The notes under the pieces were generated by a model. That model saw only the letters and a list, made by a program, of their open reading frames with translations, made no database searches and had not been told where the DNA came from. A stretch of 64,000 nucleotides of DNA, taken from assembly GCA_026122225.1 (NCBI GenBank), contig JANEZZ010002766.1, positions 558,001-622,000 on the forward strand, given 5' to 3'. A program made the translations under genes and the position numbers. The DNA comes from Heloderma charlesbogerti. Lineage: Eukaryota; Chordata; Lepidosauria; Squamata; Helodermatidae. Position 1 is the first letter of the stretch. Each line of letters starts with the position of its first letter. Of this stretch, positions 37,501 through 49,500 are shown piece by piece.

Positions 37501-40500
37501 TAGCCGTCTCACCTCCTGTTTCAGAGCTCGTAACCGCGGATTGAACCATGGTGCAGTCCGAGCCCTGTTCAGGGGGAGAGGGCGTTTCGGAGCCACCCGA
37601 TCTAATGCCCCAGTGACTGCGGCATTCCAGCCACCCACCAGGGTCTCGACCGAGTGGCCGTTGGTGTGCCCCAGAGAATCCCCAAGCGCGTTCAGGAATC
37701 CATTTGGATCCATAAGACGCCTGGGGCGGACCATTTTAATGGGTCCTCCACCCCTGCGGAGGGGTTGTGGAACCGAGAAGTCCAACGTCACCAGATAGTG
37801 ATCTGACCATGACAAGGGGGTGGTGGATATACCCCCGACTTCCAGATCACTACCCGCTTCTCCAGAAACAAACACAAGGTCTAGTGCATGACCGGCTACA
37901 TGGATGGGCCCAGTTAGAATATGGTGCAGCTCTCAGGAGGCCATGGTCTCCATGAAGTCCTGAGGTGCTCCTGTGAGGATGGCCTCTGAATTGAAGCCCC
38001 CCAACACCAATAAGTTAGGGGACTGTACACTCACGTCAGAGACCACCTCAAGCACCTCTGCCAGGGAGTCAGTCGTGCAGTGGGGTGGATGGGAGACTTC
38101 CCCAGGACCCCTATGTATGTCACTTTGAGTTCCATCATGCAAGAAAGGCAACATATGAATATAATAAATAAATAAATAAATAAATACATATTAACTCTGT
38201 AATGATCGGGAGGCCCCAAATACTTACCTTAAGAAGACCTTTTCTTCTGAACAAACTTGCTGGACAAGGTCTCCTCTTGCAAAATATTTAAACATAAGCA
38301 TAAGGGTGCTACTGAACTCAAGTTCTCCTTGTGGGTTTCCCGTGGGCAGCTGGTTGGCTGCTGTGTGAACAGGTCTGATCCAGCAGGGCTCTTCTTGTGT
38401 TCCTATGCTCCATGTAGGGTTTGCCAGTCTCAAATGGTTAATACATTTTGGACTCTCCCTTTTATCTTTCAGGGCTACCTTGGCGGCCATTGGGATACTT
38501 TCTATGATTGTGGGCACCACGTTGGTAGGACAACTGCCAAACGGGGAGTAAGTGGCTCTGTTTTGTATTAGTAAAATTTCCTCCAGCAAAATAAGAGATT
38601 ACAAAGCACCATACGTTTTGACTCAATCTTAGGTGGACCTCTTCCGTCAGTGAGGGTATTGTTCCAAGTGTGCAAACCATGTCACTTCATAGAATTATTA
38701 GAATACGATGTTGACAGTGAATGCTAGCAACTGGCCAAAAAATTGTATGATTTTGTAAGTTCAATCTGAACAGGAATGTGGAAAATTGAATTGAGGCAGA
38801 AGAAGAGCTGAAGCAATTGAGAAAGGGATTAGGAAGAGGTATTGTTTAACCATTATTAGTCATTGCACAAAGCAGAATATGGAACTCCTTAGGGTCAACA
38901 TAACAAGCGAAAACTGTTCCTAGACCGTAGTATTTCATACAACTGGGGGAGGAATGAGAAATTCACAAAATAAATAATGCTCCGCCGTATCAAAAAATCC
39001 CTGTGCCTAGAAACCTAGATGTTAAGGAGAAGTATTCTAGCCTTGTCCTGACATACAAGTTTTCTGTGCATAGGATTTTTTTCTCCCTATGGAGGGATCA
39101 TTCAGTTGCCCAATCCCCACCTGCAGTCTGAAGACGCAGAGCTGCGAAGCCATTCCACCGTGTGATGACTGTTTTGCTTCTGCTTTGCTTTGTCTAGACC
39201 AGGCGTGAGCAAATTCGGGAAGTCTGGAGGCCGTTTTCACCCCTGTGGCACCCAAAAATAAAGTGCCCAAAGGGTCAAAATTAGCTTGTTTTCAAGCTAA
39301 TCATGACCCTTTGGTGCTCCATAGTAGCTATGGAGAATTAAAAGGGTCAAAAAGGCTTCAAAAGGTCAGTTTGGATGCCATTTTGTGTCTGTGCATGCAT
39401 ATATACACATACAATTTTGGGGTGCAGTAGTGAGGGACCACACATTTCCTGCCTCTGGTCTAGACCATGAAGGACAAACTGGAAGTGGCACACCTGAGTG
39501 TGATGTGTGGCCATGGATAAGAGACAGACACAGAATGAGAGACAGACACACAGGGTGAAGGGTGGATTCTTCCTTTTTTTTTTTTTTTGCAGTTGTAGAA
39601 ACTGCAAGCCTTCAGCTGTTGGTTGAGCAGGGCCAAGCCTTCATTGCCTGTACATTTGATGGCCCTTTAGAGCCAGAGAGATGCTCAGAATAATGTGACT
39701 GATGCACAGCCTTGCACAGATTTAGACTGGAAAACTTGTTCCCACCCATCATCAATCTGGGTAGAAAATCATTTGGACCAGAGTCCCATTCCAAACAGCA
39801 CCTAAACACGTGTGTCTATTTATAGCATATATCTCCAGCAACTTGATAAGTAGATTGTGAAATGGTACATTAAAGTAACTCCTGTATCTCTCGTTACTAC
39901 AAGAGACTCTTGCTTATAGCCAATACATTTGTTAGTCTATTGTGGCAAAAACCAGTCTTCTGGCACTTTCAAGACCAACACAGCTACTCTTCTAGAATGC
40001 CTAAATTAATACAAATTATTAGACATACATTTAAGTGTTCATGTAATTATCACGGTCTGTATTTTTTTGAATTTCGTTTCTCTTTCGCTCTATGCCCAAG
40101 CCAACCCAGGATAACACTTCATACGTCTGATGGAGAAGACTAATGCGTGAAAATTTATGCCATAATAACTGTGTTAGTCTTTAACGTGCTGGAAGACTCT
40201 GTTTTTAAATTTCAGTCTGTGGCTGTTTACCTTAATATTGGATGTCTAATTTATGCAAGAGTGTGATAATAAGTTGCTTATGGGTGTTCAGTTGCTGAGT
40301 TACAGCAGGGCATGGGAATTAGGGCAGTAGTGATCACGCTTGCAAGATCTACTGTGTATCTTACTAAAACCCTGACATCGAGCAGCTGGAACCAGGTGCC
40401 AAATGGTGGATCAGACATCTGGACATACGCTTAGAATTGAGGAACAGAGTGCTTCTGAGCACATGCTCAGCCTAGGAATTTGGTTCTGGTGCTGATCACA

Positions 40501-43500
40501 ATCTCCCAGCCCCCCACTTTCCTGATTTTCCCTGAAGGGTTCTTTTTCAGCAACCTACTTTAGTGGGAAATAACTTTTTAGTTGTTTCTACTGATAAACC
40601 ACTAGCAGTGGGAAACTTGCTGATCTGTTAGAAATCACTCAGATCTGTCGGCTGATTCTGATCCATCTTCTGCCCATCCCTGAAGCTTTTGGTTGTGCCA
40701 AAGACTTCTTGGAAAAAAGGGGTTTTTTAAGGAGGGGTTTGAAGGAAGTGAGAGGTGGCATCACATAGGTGTTCAGGGAGGCAGTTCCAAGCATAAGGGG
40801 CAGCAAGGGGGAAAGGACAAAGTCTTTTGAGGGGGCAGGAGTCCTGTGAAGGGGGGTGGAGCTGGAGGAGCAAAGTTCACAAGCAGGGATGTATCAGGAT
40901 ATAAAAGTGGAGAGAGAAGGGGAGGCCAAGGTCATGGTGGGACAAGTAGGTTAGGCTGCATCCAGTAGCAGACAGGAAGCCAGTGGAAAGATTCCATGAC
41001 ATGCTAGTTCATCCTTGCAGCATACAAAATGTGAAAGTTCGTGTTTTACACAGAACAGCATACAAAAATGGCATCCTTGACCTGCAGTCTGAAGTGGGCT
41101 GTCACATGATCAGAGCAACAAGAAGTATTGAAAGATTTTGGCTAGTGCTGTGCCAAAAATTTCTCCCACATTTTGACCATTCCCATTCAATTTGATAGAA
41201 GAGAAATTGCTTTTGAAAAGAAATTCAATAGTGAAGACATTTCAGAGAAATTCTCATGGGTTGGGCTTGGGTTTCCTGGGCTTAAACCTTACTTAGGAGG
41301 TGGCTGAGGAGTGAACACAAGTGTCCTGTCTTTCAGTGTACAATCCTCCCTTTGGCAGCCTGTAGCCTCCTCAGCCCCCTATGCTTCAATTGAAGCCCAG
41401 TGGAAGGCATCATGAGCTAATTCCTCCCTTAGGGCTTTTTCAGATCCAGAAGTGCAGGCAACCTGGGAGGCTGGCTGTGATTAGGTAAGCTCAAAAACAC
41501 CACCAAAAGAAATTCAACATAAATGACAGGCTGTCCTGAGAATGAGGCAGAACAATGGAAGCCCCTTTCATGGAGGAAGAAAACTTGGAGGAAAGATTTT
41601 GGCAAAGCATCCCACCTCATCCCTGGAGCTGGACACCCCCCCCAACACACGCATGCACACACGCACACGTGCATGCACACACACACACACACCTCTGCAT
41701 TGTAGTGGATGCAAAATGGGGGTCAGCCTGCCAACACAGTTGATGCTATTGTGGCACAAACCCTCCCCAAACCCCTTACCAAAAAAAGAAAGAAGCTGTG
41801 CTACAAGCCCTGCCAATGGGGAACCTTACCTCTGAGAAACTGTTGAGAATTTCTCCTTCCCCTGGAGGAATTTGGTGAAATTATCTCCCAAATGTCTCTG
41901 CCCACAAATAAGGTGGATAATTTTGAGCGGCCATCTGTGCACAGCTCTAATTTTGTCACCAGAGTGCTGGATAGATGTGAGGGGGCCAAGGTGAGATAAT
42001 GGGAGACCAGGAAAGAGCAGATTGCAGGAGTCTGGGTGAGAGATGTCAGGCTTGGACCAGAGTTTTTGCTGAGGAACCAGAGAGGAAGAGCTGTATTTTT
42101 GCAATGTTGTCTGTGGACTAAATACAGGGGACGAAGGAGATACAGGAGTTAAAGATAAAAGCCAAGGCTACATTCCAGTTCAACAGGGTGGATGGTAACA
42201 TAATAAATGGATAAGGAAAGCATTTGTGGGGAGTGCATGGGAGGAAAGATAAGAAGTTCTGTCTTGGGCACAGTGAGTTTGAGACAATGCTGAAGCATCA
42301 AAGCAGAATGTCAGAGGCAATTGGAGGTGGGGGCTGGGGGTGATTTTTATGAGGGCAGTTTCAGTGGCCCTTTTTTGGGCTCATGTAATATAGACAGAGC
42401 GGCTTCAGCTTATTTCAAAAAAAGAAAGAAAAATCATGCTGGCTCTCCCACCCATTAAGATGATCGAGTTTGTTGTGTTAAAACAATTGCTGCTGTAATT
42501 CTGGGATCCTGGGGAATGGCCGTATGTGCCGTTCTGGCCAATTTCCATACCTGTTCTCATACCTGGATGTTCCTGCCTTGTAGAACCAAAGACTGGCTGA
42601 GTGATCTTGTCCATCTCACATGCTCCCGGATCCTGGTCAGAGCGCTTTCTGGCAACATTTACTACCATAATAAGTGAGTGACATCCTACATCAGTACTGT
42701 AGCTAGATCAGCTGTCTTATTATGGTGCAGCGTTGTGTAGGTAGGAGCAAAGATTTATTTATTTTATTTCTGGCATTTATATACCACCGAATATCATAAA
42801 AATCTCTTGGAGGACTTAAGCCTGGGCTACACGTCATGCAGAATGAATTGTACCAACTGCAAGTGGGGGACCCCATCTTCTCAATGTTCCTTGCATACAA
42901 ATCTCCCTGCAAGTAGAAAAGTGAACATAGCAGAGTGTGCTGAGCTTCTGCATTTCTCCCTGATGTGATAGCTTTTGCTTATTACTGAAAGCGAGAGAGA
43001 GTGTGTGTGTGTGCGCGTGCGCGCATGTATTTGTGTTTAATGTGGGGTGCACTAAAAAATGGCATTCTCCATCTGTAGACTGAAGTACAGTCTAGTCTAT
43101 CACCTCAGGGTTCTACCACCTCATTCTCCATGCTGTATATACCAGGCCTTAAGGTCTATGCCTCTATCCACTAACAACAACAAGAGAATTGCTGTGCACC
43201 TTATGGAATTGACTGCTAGAATGTGTAATGATGGTCACAACCTTCTGGCTTATTTGCTCCGATGTCAACCTTCCCGAACATCAAGATCCTCTCCTGAGGA
43301 ACTTCTTTAGGTCCAACTGCCTTTGGAGGTGAGCTGGGTGGTGACCTGAAGGTAAGGCCTTGTCGGTGGTGGCACCTCAGCTTTGAAATGCTGACTGATA
43401 CCTTTTTGGTACCAGGTGAGACCTTTAAAAAAAAATAAAAATTCCCAGGCCTTTTTAGCTATTTTCATAGTTTAATCCCTGTTCTGGCTCTGGTTTTTAT

Positions 43501-46500
43501 CTTGTTTAAGCATCTGTTTTGTTTTGATTTTTATCTGGCTTTTCATTATTGCTTTTACTGTCAGCTGCTCTGGAAACCCTTTGGAGTTGAAAAGCAGGGA
43601 TAAAAGTGTTCTAAATGAACAAAAATAAAAAGGCCCTATCAGCAACAGCTATTAGTCATGATAACTAAATAGAACATCCCTGCTAGACATCTATCACCAC
43701 TGCACCTTGCTTGAGCTTCCACAGACATCTGGAAATGGATTGCCTGTCAAGAAGATCCAGCAGGAACAATTCTGATTTTCATTAGGAGTGGTTCAGGGGC
43801 AAAGTGCCCCAGTGCCCTGCATCATTCTCTGCCTATCCTTAGGATTTGCAGAATACACAGATATGACCAGAACAAGCAAATATGAGCAATGTGGCTTACT
43901 GGGCAAAGCTTGCAGATGCTACAGGATTGAGCTTATCCTTGGGTAGAATTAGGGTTATTTTTCACCATTTCCTCAAAGCCTAAAGGGTACGTCTTGTACA
44001 TCTCTTATCCTTGGAAGGCACAAGAAAATAATAGAGGTGAAAAGAGGTTCATAGGCACTAGCCCTGAATTTCTAGCTGTCCAAGCAACCTAGTCCTTGAT
44101 TTTTCAGCCCTGTAATATTAGGGATGTTCCAGTCACATTAATTTCTGCTTCGGTTTATCTATTACTCTGTAGCATTCCTGTGTGTATTACTGTCCCCACC
44201 TATCCACCACACAGGTGACTCTCGTATGAAGCAAGCACTTCATGGTGATACCTCATCACGAGAGTCGATCTTACTACTTGAGTGGGTGGGAGTTCACATA
44301 ACCTGGGTATTTCCATGATTGGGGAGCGCCCACTTCATTTGTGAATTTGCCTGCACGGTGGATGTGGTGGGTGGGTGGGTGGGGGTGGGGTGTCGCCCAC
44401 TCCTCACCACTGTGAAGGGGAGTACCATAGTACTCAAGGACACAGAGGTCTACTTGTAAAGTTATGGCAAGACGTAAGTTTTTCAACCCATAGGTTATCT
44501 AAAGCAGGGTGGCCAGGAAGTAGCTCTCCTGATGTTTTGGACTTCAACTCCCAGCATTCCTGACTATTGGCTATGCTGGCACGGGCTTCTGGAAGTTGAA
44601 GTCCCAAACATCTGGAGATGTACCTTCTGCCCAACCCGATCTAAAGGAGTACTGCCATCCACCTATCAGAGGCTCCCACCAGTAAGACTGGTTAGGTTGG
44701 TAAGCGCATGATACGGGGCCCTCTAGTGCTGGAATTCCCTTCTGATTGACTTTATGCCTCGCTCCTTCAGTGCAGGTGTTCATGCAAGGCTTGAAGGCCT
44801 ATAACCTCACAGCTGCCTTTATCTAGGACTGTAGATATGATAGGCCAGAGCAGCCCGCTTTATTAGTATATTCCTTTCTGATGTGCTCCCATATCAATTG
44901 TATCTGTATCATTTCTTTGTATGTCGTTTTGCAAGGGTGTAGCTTGGAAAAGTGTTGAAATAAATGGCGAAGCTTCCATAAGTGATCTCGATAGAGCTCG
45001 TGAGGTTGTCTCCATGATAGCACATACTTTGTGGAGTGTGGAGGTGTACTGGATTCTTACTTCTAATTACCTTTCAGAGGCAGATGAGTAATTAGTTATT
45101 CACGGCTTGATAATTATACCGGAAGCCAGCTCAGCGTTCAGTGAGCATCTCTGTACATTATATGCTTCTCTTCTTATGCTTTGTTTTAATTGTGATTGCT
45201 CTAGAAGCGTCTCTGTGTTTTAAAAGCTGCTTTGCTGTTTTAAATGTGGATTGTGGTAGAGAATTGCAGCTTGGAAATGTTAAAAATAACAAATACATTT
45301 TAAAAGGTTTTAACTTTTTAAAAACCATACTTGTTACGCTTTTAGGAGTATGTTTCTGTGTGGAATACTAATATGTAGCTTGTTGGGACATCTGGAAATC
45401 ACAGCACTGTTGATGTACCACAGAATTGTGAGTAACTTGTATTCTGTAATTGCAGGGAAAACAAACCCCGAAAAGGAGGGATTTGTGTTGCAAACCACAC
45501 ATCTCCAATTGATGTTATAATCTTGACGAATGATGGGTGTTATGCAATGGTACGTCAAAGTAGTGTGTGTGTTTTGTAACTGCAAGAGCCAAGGGTTGCA
45601 AAAACACTTAAAAATAAACCCCCAAAGTCATTGTCGCTTCCTGGTTTCCAGTAACTCGTGAAGAACTCATTGAAGTGAGTTAAGGTTTTCTTGGTGGAAG
45701 GCGGCAGTATTGCAACCGAAACTCTTCCCCATGACCTGAGTTCGATCCCAGCGGAAGCTGGGTCCCAGGTAGCTGGCTCAGGTCGACTCAGTCCTCCATC
45801 CTTCCGAGGTCGGTAAAATGAGTACCCAGCTTGCTGGGGGAAAGGTAGTCACGACTGGGGAAGGCAATGGCAAACCACCCCTCTATAGTCTGCCACGAAA
45901 ACGCCAGCGCAAGCGGCGTCCCTCTAGGGGTCAGTAATGACCCGGTGCTGGCACAGGAGGAACCGTTCCTTTTCCTTTCTTGGTGGAAACCTCTCGAGAA
46001 GTGAAGCACATGCTTAAGTAATGTTGAGGTGGTAGCCGTGCACTAATGGTATAAAAACCTATTAGTGTATGTATTTTATTAATGTTAGGGGCGTCGTACC
46101 TCTTTCAGCCCATGGGCTGAATTCAGTTTTGGAGAAGCTATTCCAGTGCTAGGTAGGGCCAAAGATCAAAGGGGCATGCTCAAAAATACAGGCGTATTTT
46201 AGCTTAAAACTCTTACTGCCGGTAGCTTAACCTCAGGAGAGCCATTTCAACCTTTTAGAATGGGGGAAAAACTGTACAAAACCAGGAAAACCACCAAACA
46301 ATCAGTGATCCAAGGAAAAGGGGTGGGGCCAGGGGAAGGAGGTGTGGCCATTTGGGAGAACCCTGCAGGGCCGGATTGGGTCCATGGGCAGGTTGGTTTA
46401 GCCCACGGGCCTGAGGTTCGAAGCCCCGCACTTATATGCAACCAAAATTAAATATGCAGCTGCATAGAAGTACTTACCTGAATAGTTTGTAGATTTGTTT

Positions 46501-49500
46501 AGCACAATCAGCATGCCAAGCTCTTCACAGAGTACAAGAAGATGTTAATCTGGTGCTATCGGTTACTAAGCAAATTTAATTAACCCTTTTCGTACCAGAT
46601 TAACAGAATTTACAGCGGACAGATCCCTGCCCCCTAGCCGCTTACAATCTAAAATTTGACATGGGAGAAATAGAGGAGGGGGAGGAAAAGGGAGGCTGGG
46701 GTAAATGTGTTGGGTTTAATGCTTCCTGGGGGCATTGTATGTAGAGCTTTATTTCACCTGTCCCCTTTCAAAACACAGAAATGATAGTAGTGTTGGAGTG
46801 TGTCAAATATAATGTCGTGAAACCTCGTGTCATCAAATACATGGCAAAGTTATGTTCTGTGAGGCTTGAATCCTCTGGAGTGAAGGAACAGTCCTTTTAC
46901 AGCCCAAACGAATGTTAGCTCAGCAGACACATAGTCCCAACCTTGTGTTTGCTGATGTAACGGAAAATGCATGTGTTGGTGTGACACCAGGGATGTCTGT
47001 CACCAGGAAATTGGTCCTTTTTGGACCAGATGGAGTTCCGCGGTGTGCCTGACTCAGCTTGCATTTGTGAGCCAAGCTGTGGGTTTCCCCTGAACTCTGG
47101 GGACGTTTTGCAGGGTTTTTGTGTGTGTAGAGATTTGTGCAAATTGCAGCCGTACTTTGTGCAAAATTCAACTGTAATTTGTGCAAATTAAAAAACACAT
47201 CAAATCCACTGGCTGACATGACTCACTGCAGACTGAGTCAGGCCTGCTAGGGGAAAACAGGCCGAAGTCTGAGGGTGAGCCAATGACAGCTTGTCGAGCT
47301 CCACCCGACAAACGGATTCCTACGACATCCCTATGAGACCCTTAATTGGGGATTCCTCTGAGACCCTTAACTGGGGAGGCTTGGCTAGAGGAAACCTCCC
47401 CCCTTATTTCCCCTTCTAGGGGCAGTCACTTTCAGTTTGGGAGCTCAGTTGAGGGTAGAGCAAATACTTGTTAAAAAGGCAGGGGAAATATTTTCAGGGC
47501 ATAACTGGTCGGTGGGTGGAAGGCTAAGTGCTTCTCTTCTGTCCCCCAGTCCTCCTCTATAAATACCCCTGGCCCCTGTGTTAGCGTCACAAGGGAACTA
47601 TAGAATTAGGAGCCCTATATTTCCTGCACAATAATCTAATTTGGCCTTGTTTACAGTAGGGTTGGTAACATGGTTCCCAGGAACCAATGTGCCCCTGGAC
47701 ACTTCTTTTAATCCCCTGCCAAGGTGCCCTAATTTTTCCATTTTTAAAAAATTAACACATTTTTTTACTTACAGCCGGGTTTGCTGTGAAATAAGGCTCC
47801 TTTTGAAAACTAGATTGAAAGGAGGTATTTAGTCTGTTGGGACTCAGGCCCCACCTTTGCCTTGTACTCATCTTTTGGGCAGGTTACTTGTCCTTGGCAG
47901 GGCTCCCCTGGCAGCCATTTTGTTGTGGTGCCCAGGACTGTTCCTCAATTTATCAAATGTGCCACAGCCCCAAAAGGTTGCCTACCCCTGGTTTACAACA
48001 AGTGAGACTGGCAAATTCATGAGGCTTCTTTATTTAGTTAAAAGGGAACTATCTTGGAAGGAAGTCATGTTGATTTAATCATGTTGTCTTTTTGTGGGGG
48101 GGTTACAGGTTGGCCAGGCTCATGGAGGCCTAATGGGTGTCATTCAAAGGGCCACTGTCAAGGCCTGCCCACACGTCTGGTTTGAACGCTCCGAAATGAA
48201 AGATCGCCATCTAGTGACAAAAAGGTAGAATTCCTATTTTCCTTTTTTAAAAAAATACCGTGCTAGCGACAAATTACCATTGCATGTCCTAATGGTAAAT
48301 TATTTGTTCTCTGCTGTGTAGAAGGGCTCACCGATTTTTACTTTATCCTGGAAATTCCCATCAGAAAGTCAGTTAAGCTCAGAGAGTGACTGGGCTGGTG
48401 ATGCCCAGTGAGCATTGTGGCTATGCAGGGCTCTGTTCTCTCTTCTATGTAACCCTGGCGCAGTAGTCACTACAACACCTAAAAATTGTGTTTGTTCTGT
48501 CTGTGGATGCACTGCAAGGGGACTCCTTTAGTCCCAAGATGCAAATAAAGGTTTTTAGTCTGCATTCTTTGTGTGTGACTCTGTGACTGAAGAAGGAAGA
48601 AGAAATTGGGGTGGGGCAGGCCTCCCATCCACTGGAGAAGGAAATGGCAACCCACTCCAGTATTCTTGCCAAGAAAACCCCATGGAACGTATCACCAGGC
48701 TAAAAGATATGACGCCGGAAGATGAGCCCCTCAGGTCGGAAGGTGTCCAATATACTACTGGGGAAGAGCAGAGGGAATTTCCAAGTAGCGCCACAAAGAG
48801 TGAAGCGGCTGGGCCAAAGCCAAAGGACACTCAGCTGTGAATGTGTCTGGTGGTGAAAAGAAAATCCGATGCTTTAAAGAACAATATTGTTTAGGAACCT
48901 GGAATGTAAGATCAATGAATCAAGGTAAGCTGGAGGTGGTCAAACATGAGATGGCAAGATTGAACATCGACATCTTGGGAATCAGCGAACTCAAATGGAC
49001 AGGCATGGGGGAATTTAATTCAGGTGACCATTATATCTACTACTGTGGGCAAGAATCCCTTAGAAGAAATGGAGTAGCACTCATAGTCAACAAAAGGGTG
49101 GGAAAAGCAGTACTGGGGTACAATCTCAAAAACAATAGAATGATCTCAGTACGAATCCAAGGCAAACCATTCAACATCACAGTAATTCAAGTCTGTGCCC
49201 CAACCACTGATGCCGAAGAAGCTGCGGTTGATCAGTTCTATGAAGACCTACAACACCTTCTAGAACTAACACCAAAAAAATATGTCCTTTTCATCATAGG
49301 GGATTGGAATGCCAAAGTAGGAAGTCAAGAAATCACCGGGATAACAGGCAGGCATGGCCTTGGAGTACGAAATGAAGCCAGACAAAGGCTAATAGAGTTT
49401 TGCCAAGAGAACACGCTGATCATAGCAAACACTCTTTTCCAACAGCACAAGAGGCGACTCTACACATGGACATCACCAGATGGTCAATATCAAAATCAGA

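Larger units (their letters stand above)
35467..38085 (-). mobile_element. L2-type LINE, 5'-truncated
   Basis: Minus-strand translation gives an endonuclease remnant with LLVLGGFN and SWSDHYLVTL, then RT with LLDLSAAFDTIDH, GVPQGSIL and YEDD (the usual motif is YADD). The C-terminus follows, with RLDYRNALYVGLP and WNSLPRELR. The 3' end is a GATGGGCGATTAATAAA segment and an AAAT tail at 35467. The insertion is bounded by the 5-bp repeat TGGAT (35462-35466 and 38086-38090). L2 versus another CR1-superfamily clade is not settled. Confidence 0.85.
35389..38190 (+). mobile_element. 5S rRNA-derived SINE split by L2 insertion
   Basis: The head GAAGCTAAGCAGGTCTGGGT..CCGGTCAATGCCTGGAT is a diverged 5S rRNA internal region, as in the 5S-Sauria SINEs. 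After the L2 insertion it resumes at 38086 as TGGATGGGAGACTTCC, continuing the 5S order. It ends GCAACATATGAATATAATAA with an (AAAT)n tail to 38190. TGGAT is present on both sides of the insertion. Confidence 0.75.
33213..38472 (+). other. GPAT3: GPAT3 intron 3 (5.3 kb)
   Basis: It starts with simple repeats right after the donor and contains an L2-type LINE in a 5S-derived SINE. Spans 33695-34220 and 34766-35388 show no feature. Confidence 0.8.
40690..42180 (-). mobile_element. LINE-like remnant split by hAT-like insertion
   Basis: The two outer parts, 40690-40985 (GGAGGCAGTTCCAAGCATAA, TGCATCCAGTAGCAGACAGG) and 41958-42180 (ACCAGAGTGCTGGATAGATG, GATTGCAGGAGTCTGGGTGA), look like the minus strand of an L2/CR1 ORF C-terminus. 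They are separated by other repeats. Confidence in the family is low. Confidence 0.4.
38548..42583 (+). other. GPAT3: GPAT3 intron 4 (4.0 kb)
   Basis: It holds an inverted-end MITE, a minus-strand LINE remnant, and a hAT-like copy. Spans 38548-39950 and 40205-40690 show no gene. Confidence 0.8.
42674..45455 (+). other. GPAT3: GPAT3 intron 5 (2.8 kb)
   Basis: It holds a GT microsatellite, an L2-like 3' end and a palindromic MITE. Spans 43620-44490 and 44650-45455 show nothing recognisable. Confidence 0.8.
45550..48108 (+). other. GPAT3: GPAT3 intron 6 (2.6 kb)
   Basis: It contains a Sauria SINE and three hAT-like or MITE-like elements. The span 46431-46988 shows nothing. Confidence 0.8.

Noticed and set aside
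42741..43080. A repeat family sharing a CTGCAGTCTGAAG-like motif with 29910, 39040 and 41090
   Set aside because: The pieces look alike over short stretches only; I could not fix ends or a common order.
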